DNA of 64,000 nt from JAGXQV01 sp964451375. Its GTDB lineage: Bacteria; Pseudomonadota; Gammaproteobacteria; Burkholderiales; Sulfuricellaceae. Shown here one piece after another: positions 1 through 9,181 of the stretch. The notes beneath the pieces are model-generated. The model searched no databases. It had not been told where the DNA came from and was given only the letters and a program-made list of their open reading frames with translations. Position 1 is the first letter of the stretch, and every line of letters starts with the position of its first letter. The position numbers were made by a program, and so were the translations under genes. Location of the stretch: assembly GCA_964451375.1 (NCBI GenBank), contig CAYVIN010000004.1, positions 41,499 through 105,498 on the forward strand, read 5' to 3'.

Positions 1-2749
1 CGACCAGGCCGATCAGCAGCACCAGCCCGATCATCGAGTAAATGTTGATGGTGTTGCCGGTCAACCACAACGCCAGCACCCCGCCGATGATGGCGAGCGG
101 CTGGGCCATCATGATGATGAAGGGCTGGATGAAGGAGTTGAACTGGCTGGCCAGCACCATGTAAAGCAGCACCAGCGCGAGGCCGAAGGCGAACATCATG
201 TAACCGGTGGTTTTGCCGAATTCCTCGGCTTGCCCGATCATTTTCACGCTGTAGCCCAAGGGCAGGATTTCCGCCCCGGCGTCTTTGATTTTTGTCACCG
301 CATCGCCCAGCGGAATCGTCGGCGAGCCGTAGAAAGTCGCCGAATATTGCAGGTCGAAGCGCCCGATCACCGCCGGACCAAGGGTTTCCTTGACATCGGC
401 GACGGTATCGAGGCGGATCAGCTTGCCTTCGCGGGAGCGCAGATAAACCTTGCGCAGGTCGGATATCTGGTTGAATTCGCCGTCCTTGGCCTTGGTACGG
501 ATGTAGTAGCGTTGTCCGTCGCCGGGTTCGTCGTTGTAGCGGGCGATGTCCACGCCGCCCGAGAGCATGTTGAGCGCCGCTGCGACATCCTGGGTGGAAA
601 GCCCGGCGGCGGCGATGCGGGTGCGGTCGGGGATCAGCACCAGTTGCGGCAAATCGAGCTGGAGGTCGGTATCCAGACGCCCTATCCCCGGATCGCTTTG
701 GAGTTTCTGCTGCATTTGTTTGGTGAAACGTCCGACTTCCTGAAGATTGGGGCCGCTCACCACGAATTGCAGGGGTTCGCCGCGTTGTCCGCCGACCATC
801 GGGTAGGGTGCGGCGAACACCCGTGCGCCGGTGACCTGGGCGAATTCCTTGCGCAACTTGGCGATGGTTTCCTGTTGCTTGATGGTGCGCTCGCGGCGCG
901 GGGCCATGCGCGCCACCACCAGCGCCTGATTGACTTGCCCGGCAGTTCCCAGTCCGATCAGCGCGAATTCGGTGACGATTTCCTTATGCTTGAACAGAAT
1001 TTCCTCAACCATGCGCAAGCGGCTGTCGGTGTATTCGATGCTCGACCCCAGCGGGGCGCGCAGATTCACCAGGAAACGCCCTTCGTCCTCTTCCGGGACA
1101 AAGGTTTTGCCGACGTTGGAAAAGAAATAGCCGCTGGAAACCACCACCGCGATAGTCAGCACCACCACCGTCCAGCGATAGCGCAGCGCGCGACCCAGCC
1201 AGCGCCGGTAGAGGTTGTCCATGCCATGAAAAAAGGCGTCCAGAGCGTAATACAGCTTGCCATGTTGTTTGGACACCTTGAGATACCGCGAACACAACAT
1301 CGGCGTCAGCGTCAGCGACACGAACAGCGACACCAGCACGCCGAAGGTGACGGTGACGGCAAAGGACTTGAAAAACTGGCCGATGATGCCGCCCAGGAAC
1401 ATCACCGGGGCGAAAATCGACACCAGCGAAAAAGTCGCGGCAATCACCGCGAACACCACTTCGCGGCTGCCTGAAACGGCGGCGGTGATCGGGTCGGGGT
1501 CGATTTCCTCGCGGTGCCTGAAAATATTCTCCAGCACCACAATGGCATCGTCCACCACCACCCCGATGAGCAATAGCAGCGCCAGCATGGTCAGCGAATT
1601 GAGGGTATAACCGGCGAAATAGATCACCGCCACTGCACCCATCAGCGACACCGGAATGGCGGTGGCGATAATCAGCGTGGAGCGGATCGAGCGCAGGAAC
1701 AGCCAGACGATCAGCGAGGCGAGCAATGTCCCTTCGATCAAATGTTCCTTGAGTGAATCGACGATTTCCTGAATGAACACCGCATCGTTGGAAACAATGG
1801 AAAGCGTCATCCCCGGCGGCAATTGGGGAATGATTTCGTTGTCCAGGCGTTTCTTGATGGCATCGACAATCGCGACGGTATTGGTGTTGGAAATCTTGAC
1901 GATGCCCAGACCGATGGTCGGTTTGCCCATAAAGCGCGCCAACTGGCGGAAATCGGTCAGACCATCCTCGATTTCGGCGATATCCTTGAGGCGTACGGGT
2001 GAGCCTTCACGATACGCCACCACCATCTTTTCCAGCTCGTCAAGGCGATGAAACTCCAGATCGAGCTTGATCAGGTGCTCGGTTTTCTGGCTCACCAGGA
2101 AACCGCCGGCCAGTTGCACATGTTCATTGGCGAAGGCCGCGTTGATGTCCTGCGCGGTGATCTGGAAAGCCGTCATCTTGTCGGGTAGGAGATTCACGCG
2201 GATGGTGCGGTCGCGCCGTCCGCCAAGACGCACTTCACCGACGCCATCGATGGTTTCCAGACGTTTCTTGATGACGTTGAGGGCGTGTTGATTCAATTGC
2301 TGCTGGGTGCGGTCACCCTGCAAGGCCAGCCACATGATGGGCATCGCGTTGGTTTCGACTTTCGCCACTACCGGCGGATCGGCATCCTTGGGCAACTGGC
2401 GCAACACCTGGTTAACCTTGGCCTGCACCTCGTTGAAAGCCACATCGACCTTCTTGTCGAGGTTGAAAGTCATGTTGATGACCGACACGCCGGGCGATGA
2501 GGTGGACTGGATGTGCTCGATACCCGGCACACTGTTCACCGAGGTTTCGATGATGTTGGTGATGCTCGAATCGACGATGTCCGGGTTGGCCCCTTTCAAT
2601 GTCGTGGAAATCGACACCACCGGGAATTCGATGTAGGGAAAGCGATCCATGCCGATGCGCTGATAACTGATGTAGCCGAACAGCACCAGCACCGCCGACA
2701 ACATGAACGCCAGCACATGGCGTTTGATGGAAAGTTCGGGTAGGGTCAT
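1..2749 (-). CDS. RND (HAE1/AcrB-type) efflux permease, 3' end cut by window edge
   Basis: This is the inner-membrane proton-driven pump of a tripartite efflux system. Reading the minus strand from the ATG at 2749 gives 916 codons without a stop. They start with TLPELSIKRHVLAFMLSAVL, the first membrane helix, then a porter domain. The RND motif of helix 4 appears as VVDDAIVVLENIFRH, with the paired acidic residues of the proton relay. The second half of the protein (second porter repeat, then helices LLYMVLASQFNSFIQPF) runs off the left edge. Family members have about 1020-1050 residues, so roughly 110-130 C-terminal residues are missing. The ATG overlaps the stop of the fusion-protein gene (ATGA), so the two are co-translated. 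The substrate cannot be told. Confidence 0.95.
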   Translation of the reverse strand, partial: MTLPELSIKRHVLAFMLSAVLVLFGYISYQRIGMDRFPYIEFPVVSISTTLKGANPDIVDSSITNIIETSVNSVPGIEHIQSTSSPGVSVINMTFNLDKKVDVAFNEVQAKVNQVLRQLPKDADPPVVAKVETNAMPIMWLALQGDRTQQQLNQHALNVIKKRLETIDGVGEVRLGGRRDRTIRVNLLPDKMTAFQITAQDINAAFANEHVQLAGGFLVSQKTEHLIKLDLEFHRLDELEKMVVAYREGSPVRLKDIAEIEDGLTDFRQLARFMGKPTIGLGIVKISNTNTVAIVDAIKKRLDNEIIPQLPPGMTLSIVSNDAVFIQEIVDSLKEHLIEGTLLASLIVWLFLRSIRSTLIIATAIPVSLMGAVAVIYFAGYTLNSLTMLALLLLIGVVVDDAIVVLENIFRHREEIDPDPITAAVSGSREVVFAVIAATFSLVSIFAPVMFLGGIIGQFFKSFAVTVTFGVLVSLFVSLTLTPMLCSRYLKVSKQHGKLYYALDAFFHGMDNLYRRWLGRALRYRWTVVVLTIAVVVSSGYFFSNVGKTFVPEEDEGRFLVNLRAPLGSSIEYTDSRLRMVEEILFKHKEIVTEFALIGLGTAGQVNQALVVARMAPRRERTIKQQETIAKLRKEFAQVTGARVFAAPYPMVGGQRGEPLQFVVSGPNLQEVGRFTKQMQQKLQSDPGIGRLDTDLQLDLPQLVLIPDRTRIAAAGLSTQDVAAALNMLSGGVDIARYNDEPGDGQRYYIRTKAKDGEFNQISDLRKVYLRSREGKLIRLDTVADVKETLGPAVIGRFDLQYSATFYGSPTIPLGDAVTKIKDAGAEILPLGYSVKMIGQAEEFGKTTGYMMFAFGLALVLLYMVLASQFNSFIQPFIIMMAQPLAIIGGVLALWLTGNTINIYSMIGLVLLIGLV

Positions 2750-3879
2750 TGCGGCTTCCCTTCGGGTTTCGCTTCCGGCTTAGCGTCCGGCTTTGCGCCG
2801 CCCTTTTGCTGCAACGCCACCTTGGCCTTGTCGGTGAGGAAACCCGCGCCATCCACCGCCACCGTTTCACCGGCTTTCAGCCCATCGACGATTTCCACCT
2901 GACCGTCGCGCTTGATGCCGGTAGTCACCTTGCGTTGTGCCACGCTGTCACCTTCCACTACATACACCACCTTGCCGGCAGGGCGCAGCACCACGCTTTG
3001 CTCGGGCACCGTCACCGCGCCGGCATGGGTTTCCACCACCACTTCGCCATTCACCGAAGCGCCGGGCCGCCACAGGCCGGGATTCTTCACTTCGACGATG
3101 GCCTCGAAGGCGCGGCTGCCGCCGCTCACCACCGGGCGTATCTGTTCGATATGCCCGTCGATGGTCGCACCCGGCGCTGCCGGGGTCGTCAGCAGCACCT
3201 GCTGACCTGCCTTGATGCGCGCCCCCGCGCCTTCCGGGAACGGCAGGCGGATCCGCAACTTGTCGCTGGTGGCAACCTGGAACAAGGGTTTGCCCAACTC
3301 GATCCAGTCACCCGCCGAGATCATGCGCTGGTCGATGCGCCCGCTCACCGGGGCGACGATGCGGGTGCGTTTGAGGTTGTATTCGGCGCGTTCCAGCAAG
3401 GTCTTGGCGGCGGCGAGTTGCTCGCGGGTGGCGATGGACTGGGACTCGGTCTGATCCATCAGCAGCGGCGAGATGAAGTTTTTCTTCACCAGTTCGCGGT
3501 ACCGCTCGGTCTGCCGCTCCTGCGTCGCCAGCGTCGCCGCCAGGCGCGCCACTTCGGCCTGTGCCGCCTGTTTGGCGTATTGGTAGTCGTGCGGGTCGAG
3601 TTCGGCAAGCACTTGCCCGGCTTTCACCGGGTCGCCGATTTCCACGTTCACCTTGACGATACGCCCCGCCACTTCCGCCGCCACTTTCGGCGCCGAACTG
3701 CTATCCACCTCGCCCACCGAACGCTCGCTCAACACCACATCGCGGCTTTGCGCCGGGGCGGCGCTGATATTGGCGGGCGGCGGCCCGGATTTCTTCTCCT
3801 CGGCTTTTTTGGCGCACCCGGACAACAGTCCGGCGGCGAACAGCAGCGACAAGAGGAATGTGGAAACGGTATTTTTCAT
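2746..3879 (-). CDS. RND efflux membrane fusion lipoprotein
   Basis: This is the periplasmic adaptor that links the RND pump to an outer-membrane channel. The 377-residue product starts with a lipoprotein signal peptide whose lipobox ends LLSGC (Cys22), so it is probably anchored in the inner membrane. A biotinyl-lipoyl-like half motif follows (GRIVKVNVEIGDPVKAGQVL), then an alpha-hairpin around residues 100-165, the second lipoyl half (VSGRIDQRMISAGDWIELG) and beta-barrel domains. The C-terminus is a Lys/Pro/Gly-rich tail. The gene overlaps tetR upstream and the pump downstream by ATGA junctions, giving a compact three-gene operon. No outer-membrane factor gene is present in the window. Confidence 0.94.
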   Translation of the reverse strand: MKNTVSTFLLSLLFAAGLLSGCAKKAEEKKSGPPPANISAAPAQSRDVVLSERSVGEVDSSSAPKVAAEVAGRIVKVNVEIGDPVKAGQVLAELDPHDYQYAKQAAQAEVARLAATLATQERQTERYRELVKKNFISPLLMDQTESQSIATREQLAAAKTLLERAEYNLKRTRIVAPVSGRIDQRMISAGDWIELGKPLFQVATSDKLRIRLPFPEGAGARIKAGQQVLLTTPAAPGATIDGHIEQIRPVVSGGSRAFEAIVEVKNPGLWRPGASVNGEVVVETHAGAVTVPEQSVVLRPAGKVVYVVEGDSVAQRKVTTGIKRDGQVEIVDGLKAGETVAVDGAGFLTDKAKVALQQKGGAKPDAKPEAKPEGKPQ

Positions 3880-4523
3880 GGTGTGGCCCTCGGCGCGGCT
3901 TGCGGCGCGATACCCCTGAGCAGGATATCCACCAGCAATTCGCTGTAAGCAGTGGGATTTTCGGAAAGATGGCGGGCGTCGGGCAAATGCCGGATAACCT
4001 CGCGGGATTGGAAAAAAAACAGATTGGCAGCAATCAGCAGACTCGCGGCCATGCCGGGATCGAGATCGGTGCGCAACTCGCCGCGTGCCTGTCCGGCCCG
4101 CAAAATCGCGGTAAAACGCGCAAAATTGTCGCCGAACACCTGCTCCGCCAGCTCCTGGCAGCGTTGCGGATCGTTGTCGATTACCTCACGCAGGATCAGC
4201 CGCGAAGTCTGCGGATTGTCGAGCAGATTGGACAGATGGGCGCGGGCGAACAACCCCAACGCCTCGGCAAAGGAAACGCCGGGATTCGCCAGGTTGTCCA
4301 TGAGCGGACTGGATCGCCCGCAAGCATTGCGCATTACCGCCAGATACAGGGCGTTCTTGCTGCTGAAATGGTGGAAGATGTTGGCCTTGCTCACCCCGGC
4401 CCGTTCCGCCACCGCGTTCATCGACACCGCATCGAAGCCGGCCCCGGCAAACAAAGCCTCGGCAGCCGCCAGAATCCGCTCGGTCGCGTCGCCCGCCGGT
4501 GGCATTTCAAAAGCTTTGCTCAA
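3876..4523 (-). CDS. TetR/AcrR-family transcriptional regulator
   Basis: This is a probable local repressor of the efflux operon. The 215-residue product has the TetR N-terminal helix-turn-helix (about residues 12-62: ERILAAAEALFAGAGFDAVS, then VSKANIFHHFSSKNALYLAV). A variable ligand-binding, dimerising C-terminal half follows, with a DNDPQRCQEL segment typical of CerR/AcrR-like members. It is the first gene of the operon, and its stop overlaps the start of the membrane-fusion gene. A near-perfect palindrome 43 bp upstream of its start is the expected operator, so autoregulation with drug or metabolite induction is likely (inference). Confidence 0.92.
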   Translation of the reverse strand: MSKAFEMPPAGDATERILAAAEALFAGAGFDAVSMNAVAERAGVSKANIFHHFSSKNALYLAVMRNACGRSSPLMDNLANPGVSFAEALGLFARAHLSNLLDNPQTSRLILREVIDNDPQRCQELAEQVFGDNFARFTAILRAGQARGELRTDLDPGMAASLLIAANLFFFQSREVIRHLPDARHLSENPTAYSELLVDILLRGIAPQAAPRATP

Positions 4524-4566
4524 ACGCGCTCCGCTGCTGGAATAAAGGAATCCAGGAAAATAGCAC

Positions 4567-4584
4567 TGACTGACCGGTCGGTCA
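4567..4584. promoter_or_regulatory. probable TetR-family operator
   Basis: The sequence TGACTGACCGGTCGGTCA is an 18-bp inverted repeat with one mismatched pair. It matches the TGACCGACCGGTCA-like operators common among TetR regulators. It lies in the divergent region between tetR (minus) and gltB (plus), 43 bp upstream of the tetR start, where it could block the efflux promoter. The assignment to this TetR protein is inference from position and shape. Confidence 0.7.
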
Positions 4585-4653
4585 ACAATGCCTCCAAGCT
4601 CTCGGCAAATGAGCCGGAAGCCAGCGCCCCCTTGACTTTTCTACGCAAAGCCA

Positions 4654-4682
4654 TTGCCGCACCGGGACGTTCTGGGTAGAAT
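4654..4682 (+). promoter_or_regulatory. candidate sigma-70 promoter of gltB
   Basis: TTGCCG (4654-4659) and TAGAAT (4677-4682) are separated by 17 bp and end 33 bp before the gltB ATG. Spacing and position fit a housekeeping promoter. A better-looking TTGACT at 4632 has no partner at a usable distance. Confidence 0.5.
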
Positions 4683-4715
4683 TCCGCACTTTTCCCCGAT
4701 TTTTCAGGTCTGGCA

Positions 4716-7700
4716 ATGGATAGACAAAGCTGGTTGGACGGCACCTTATACCGTCCCGGATTCGAGCAAGACAGTTGCGGTTTCGGCCTGATGGCCAATA
4801 TGGATGACAAGCCCAGCCATTGGCTGGTGCAAACCGCAATCCAGTCGCTGGCGAATATGACTCACCGTGGCGCGGTTGCTGCCGACGGCAAATCCGGCGA
4901 CGGTTGCGGATTGCTGTTCAAGAAACCCGACGCCTTTTTGCGGGCAGTAGCCGCCGAATGCGGTTTCTCTCTTTCCAATCTGTATGCCGCCGGACTGGTG
5001 TTTCTCAGCACCGATGCGGCATTGGCGGATGCCGCGCGCGCTGCGCTGAGAAGCGAGATCGAGGCGCAAGGTCTGGTGTTCGCCGGCCTGCGCAAGGTGC
5101 CGACCGATCTGGTGGCGCTCGGCGAATTCGCCAAGGCTTCGCTGCCGGTGATCGAACAGGTTTTCGTGAATGCGCCGGATGGCCTTTCCGACGATCTTTT
5201 CGAGCGCAAGCTGTACATCGCCCGCCGCCGCGCCGAAAAAACCGTGGAAGGCAGCGACAAGACTTTTTATCTGCCTACCCTGTCGTCGCGGGTCATCAGT
5301 TATAAAGGTCTGGTAACGCCGGAAAACCTGCCGGTGTTTTACACCGACCTCAACGACGCGCGTTTTGCTTCGGCCCTGGCGGTGTTCCACCAGCGTTTCT
5401 CGACCAATACCTGGCCGCAGTGGCGCCTGGCTCAGCCGTTCCGCTACCTCGCCCACAACGGTGAAATCAACACCCTGCAAGGCAACCGCAACTGGTCGCG
5501 GGCGCGCGAACGCACCTTTGCGTCGGACTTCATCCCCGATATGGATGACGTGCGCCCCATCGTTTCCACCACCGGATCTGACTCCTACAGCATGGACAAC
5601 ATGCTGGAAGGCTTGGTGATGGGCGGTGCTGGACTGTTCCGGGCGCTCCGCCTGATGGTGCCGCCGGCCTGGCAGAACGTCGCCAACGACGGCATGGACG
5701 CCGACCTACGCGCTTTCTACGAATACAACTCGATGCACATGGAGCCGTGGGACGGCCCCGCCGGCATCGTTCTGACTGATGGGCGTTACGGCATTTGCCT
5801 GCTGGATCGCAATGGGCTGCGTCCGGCGCGTTACGTGGTCACCAAGGATAGACACGTCACCATCGCTTCGGAAATCGGGGTGTGGGGCTACAAGCCGGAA
5901 GACGTGGTGCAAAAGGGCCGCGTTGGCCCCGGTCAGATGGTTGCGGTGGATTTGCTGGAAGGCAAGCTGCTGCTCACCAACGAAATCGACGCCCAGTTGA
6001 AGGCCGCCCAGCCCTACCGCCAGTGGCTGAAAGACAATTCCACCCATCTCGAAACCGGCATCGACGAAGACAAGACCTTCCCGGTGATGAAGCCGGAAGA
6101 GTCGTTGATTGCCCAGAAGTTGTTCAACGTGACTTACGAAGAACGCGACCAGGTGTTGCGGGTGCTCGCCGAAGACGGCCAGGAAGCCATCGGTTCGATG
6201 GGCGACGATACGCCGATGGCGGTGTTGTCGCAGAAAATCCGCTCGCCTTTCGACTACCTGCGCCAGCAATTCGCCCAGGTGACCAATCCGCCGATTGATC
6301 CGATTCGCGAAGCGGTGGTGATGTCGCTGAACACCTGTTTCGGTACGGAACGCAATCTGTTCAAGGAAACGCCGCAACACGCCCATCGCCTGGAAGTGAA
6401 TTCGCCGGTGTTGTCGCATGAGAAGTTTGCCCGTCTGACTTCCAGCACCGACCCGGAATATCGCAGCATTACCCTGGAACTCAATTACGACCCGGCCCAC
6501 ACCAATCTCAAGGCCGCGCTGGAGTCCCTCGCCCAGCGCGCCGTTCAGGCGGTGAAGGACGGCAAGGTGATTCTTGTGTTGTCGGATCGCAATATCGCTG
6601 CGGACAAGTTGCCGATTCATGCCCTGTTCGCCACCGGCTGCGTACACCACGCGCTGATCCAGGCCGGTTTGCGCTGCAACGCCAATATTCTGGTGGATAC
6701 CGGCAGCGTCCGCGACCCCCACCATTTTGCCTGTCTGATCGGTTACGGCGCGACGGCGGTCTATCCCTACATCGCTTATCAGGCGATTCACGACCTGATC
6801 GAAAGCGGCGAGGTCAAGGGGCATACCCTGACCCAGGCGCTCTATAAATATCGCAAGGGCATCGACAAGGGCCTGCTGAAAATCCTCTCCAAAATGGGGA
6901 TTTCCACCATCGCCAGCTATCGCGGCGCGCAACTTTTCGAAGCGGTCGGCCTGCACGACGACGTGATTTCCTTGTGTCTCAAGGACACCGTATCGCGCAT
7001 CCAGGGTGCCGGCTTCGAGGATTTCGAGTCCGACCAGAAGGAATTGGTGAGTTTTGCCTTTAACCCGATGGAACCCCTGTCGCAAGGTGGTTTGCTGAAG
7101 TTCATCTACGGCGGCGAATACCACGCCTACAACCCGGACGTGGTGCTGATGTTGCAAAAGGCCGTGCAGAACGGCGATTACGCGGCATATCAGGAATTCG
7201 CCCGGCTGGTGAACACCCGCCCGGTCGCGACGCTGCGCGACCTGATGAAGTTGAAGCTCGACGTTGCGCCGATTTCAGTCGATGCGGTGGAGCCGCTGGA
7301 AGCCATTCTCAAACGTTTCGATTCCGCCGGGATGTCGCTTGGCGCGTTATCGCCGGAAGCCCACGAGGCGCTCGCCGAAGGTATGAACCGCCTGGGGGGT
7401 CGTTCCAACTCCGGCGAAGGCGGCGAAGACCCGGTGCGTTACGGCACCCTCAAGATGTCCAAGATCAAGCAGGTGGCTTCCGGTCGTTTCGGCGTCACCC
7501 CGCATTATCTGGTCAACGCCGAAGTGTTGCAGATCAAGGTCGCGCAAGGCGCCAAGCCGGGTGAAGGCGGCCAGTTGCCGGGCGACAAGGTCACCGAGAC
7601 CATCGCCCGTCTGCGTTGCGCGAAGCCGGGGATTTCGCTGATTTCCCCGCCGCCGCACCATGACATCTATTCCATCGAAGACCTGGCGCAACTGATTTTT

Positions 7701-9176
7701 GACCTGAAGCAGGTCAATCCGCAGGCGCTGGTGTCGGTGAAGCTGGTTGCCGAACCGGGTGTGGGCACGATTGCCGCCGGTGTGGCCAAGGCCTACGCCG
7801 ACCTGATCACCATTTCCGGCTACGACGGCGGCACTGGCGCGAGTCCGCTGACCAGCGTGAAATACGCCGGTACACCGTGGGAACTGGGCGTTTCCGAAGC
7901 GCAGCAAGTGCTGCGCGCCAACGGCTTGCGTTCCCGCGTGCGGGTGCAGGCCGACGGTGGTCTGAAATCCGGTATGGATGTGATCAAGGCAGCGATTCTG
8001 GGCGCGGAAAGTTTCGGTTTCGGCACCGCGCCGATGATTGCGCTGGGCTGCAAATACCTGCGTATCTGCCACCTCAACAACTGCGCGACCGGCGTAGCGA
8101 CGCAGGACGAACGCCTGCGCAAGAATTACTTCATCGGCCTGCCGCAGATGGTGATGAACTATTTCACCTACGTCGCCCAGGAAACCCGTGAACTGATGGC
8201 CCGCCTCGGCGTCAGCAAGATGGAAGACCTGATTGGCCGCATGGATCTGCTGGAAACCCTGGAAGGCAATACCGACCGCCAGCGCAAACTGGATATCAAG
8301 GTGCTGCTCGATCAGGGCAACGTGCCGGATTCCGTGCCGCGTTTTTGCACCGAGCCGTCCAACCCCTCGTTCGACAAGGGTGAACTGGCGGAGCGTATGG
8401 TCGGCGACGCCCTCAAGGCGATCCAGAAAAAACTGCCGTTGACCCTGGAATACCCGGTGCGCAACGTCAATCGTTCGATCGGCGCACGACTTTCCGGTGA
8501 AATCGCCCGCGCCCACGGCGCAGATGGTTTGCCCAAGGACTGCCTGACCATCAAGCTGAAAGGCAGTGCCGGGCAGAGCCTCGGGGTGTGGAACGCCAAA
8601 GGCCTGAAAATCGAGCTGGAAGGCGACGCCAACGACTATGTCGGCAAAGGCATGGCGGGTGGGCAAATCATCATTTATCCGCCCAAGGGTTCGGTATTCG
8701 ACGCGGGCAAAACCGCCATCGTCGGCAACACCTGTTTGTACGGCGCGACCGGCGGCCAGTTGAACGCCGGCGGCACCGCCGGGGAACGCTTCGCGGTGCG
8801 AAATTCCGGGGCGGTAGCGGTGGTTGAGGGTTCCGGCGACCATTGCTGCGAATACATGACCGGCGGGATGATTCTGGTGCTGGGTGAAACCGGCCACAAC
8901 TTCGGCGCGGGCATGACCGGCGGTTTTGCCTTCGTTTACGACGAATCCGACCGCTTCTCGCATCGCTACAACAACGAACTGGTGGACATTCACCGCATCA
9001 ACACCGAGCAGACCGAACAGTATCGCCATTACGTCCGCGAAAAGCTGGAAGAGCATGTGCGGCTCACCGGCAGTACACGCGCCAAGGCAATCCTGGCCGA
9101 TTTCAGCGGCGAGGTCGGTAAATTCTGGCTGGTGAAGCCCAAGGCGGCGCATCTCGACAGCTTATTGAAGAGCTAA
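4716..9176 (+). CDS. gltB: glutamate synthase (NADPH) large subunit
   Basis: This enzyme makes glutamate from glutamine and 2-oxoglutarate in the cytoplasm, together with GltD. The 1486-residue length matches bacterial GltB. A 21-residue propeptide precedes the class II glutaminase nucleophile Cys22 in EQDSCGFG, which becomes N-terminal after processing. A central domain is followed by the FMN-binding synthase barrel (SNSGEGGEDPVRYG; SGYDGGTGASPLTSVKYAG). The 3Fe-4S cysteines are C1112, C1118 and C1123 (CKYLRICHLNNCATG). The C-terminal beta-helix domain (GNTCLYGATGGQLNAGG) is complete. gltD starts 6 bp after the stop. Confidence 0.98.
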   Translation: MDRQSWLDGTLYRPGFEQDSCGFGLMANMDDKPSHWLVQTAIQSLANMTHRGAVAADGKSGDGCGLLFKKPDAFLRAVAAECGFSLSNLYAAGLVFLSTDAALADAARAALRSEIEAQGLVFAGLRKVPTDLVALGEFAKASLPVIEQVFVNAPDGLSDDLFERKLYIARRRAEKTVEGSDKTFYLPTLSSRVISYKGLVTPENLPVFYTDLNDARFASALAVFHQRFSTNTWPQWRLAQPFRYLAHNGEINTLQGNRNWSRARERTFASDFIPDMDDVRPIVSTTGSDSYSMDNMLEGLVMGGAGLFRALRLMVPPAWQNVANDGMDADLRAFYEYNSMHMEPWDGPAGIVLTDGRYGICLLDRNGLRPARYVVTKDRHVTIASEIGVWGYKPEDVVQKGRVGPGQMVAVDLLEGKLLLTNEIDAQLKAAQPYRQWLKDNSTHLETGIDEDKTFPVMKPEESLIAQKLFNVTYEERDQVLRVLAEDGQEAIGSMGDDTPMAVLSQKIRSPFDYLRQQFAQVTNPPIDPIREAVVMSLNTCFGTERNLFKETPQHAHRLEVNSPVLSHEKFARLTSSTDPEYRSITLELNYDPAHTNLKAALESLAQRAVQAVKDGKVILVLSDRNIAADKLPIHALFATGCVHHALIQAGLRCNANILVDTGSVRDPHHFACLIGYGATAVYPYIAYQAIHDLIESGEVKGHTLTQALYKYRKGIDKGLLKILSKMGISTIASYRGAQLFEAVGLHDDVISLCLKDTVSRIQGAGFEDFESDQKELVSFAFNPMEPLSQGGLLKFIYGGEYHAYNPDVVLMLQKAVQNGDYAAYQEFARLVNTRPVATLRDLMKLKLDVAPISVDAVEPLEAILKRFDSAGMSLGALSPEAHEALAEGMNRLGGRSNSGEGGEDPVRYGTLKMSKIKQVASGRFGVTPHYLVNAEVLQIKVAQGAKPGEGGQLPGDKVTETIARLRCAKPGISLISPPPHHDIYSIEDLAQLIFDLKQVNPQALVSVKLVAEPGVGTIAAGVAKAYADLITISGYDGGTGASPLTSVKYAGTPWELGVSEAQQVLRANGLRSRVRVQADGGLKSGMDVIKAAILGAESFGFGTAPMIALGCKYLRICHLNNCATGVATQDERLRKNYFIGLPQMVMNYFTYVAQETRELMARLGVSKMEDLIGRMDLLETLEGNTDRQRKLDIKVLLDQGNVPDSVPRFCTEPSNPSFDKGELAERMVGDALKAIQKKLPLTLEYPVRNVNRSIGARLSGEIARAHGADGLPKDCLTIKLKGSAGQSLGVWNAKGLKIELEGDANDYVGKGMAGGQIIIYPPKGSVFDAGKTAIVGNTCLYGATGGQLNAGGTAGERFAVRNSGAVAVVEGSGDHCCEYMTGGMILVLGETGHNFGAGMTGGFAFVYDESDRFSHRYNNELVDIHRINTEQTEQYRHYVREKLEEHVRLTGSTRAKAILADFSGEVGKFWLVKPKAAHLDSLLKS

Positions 9177-9181
9177 CAATC

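Noticed and set aside
230..1474. Long plus-strand frame (414 codons) opposite the RND pump
   Set aside because: High-GC antisense frame; the minus strand encodes a clear RND transporter with all motifs, and the plus translation is His/Arg/Gln-rich noise.
2749..3948. 399-codon plus-strand frame opposite the membrane-fusion gene
   Set aside because: Antisense to a gene with a lipobox and lipoyl motifs; no ribosome site and no family.
4632..4637. TTGACT as the gltB -35 box
   Set aside because: 39 bp from the only good -10 box; TTGCCG at 4654 has the correct spacing.
7347..9152. 601-codon minus-strand frame inside gltB
   Set aside because: Mirror frame of a strongly conserved gene; composition typical of GC-rich antisense.
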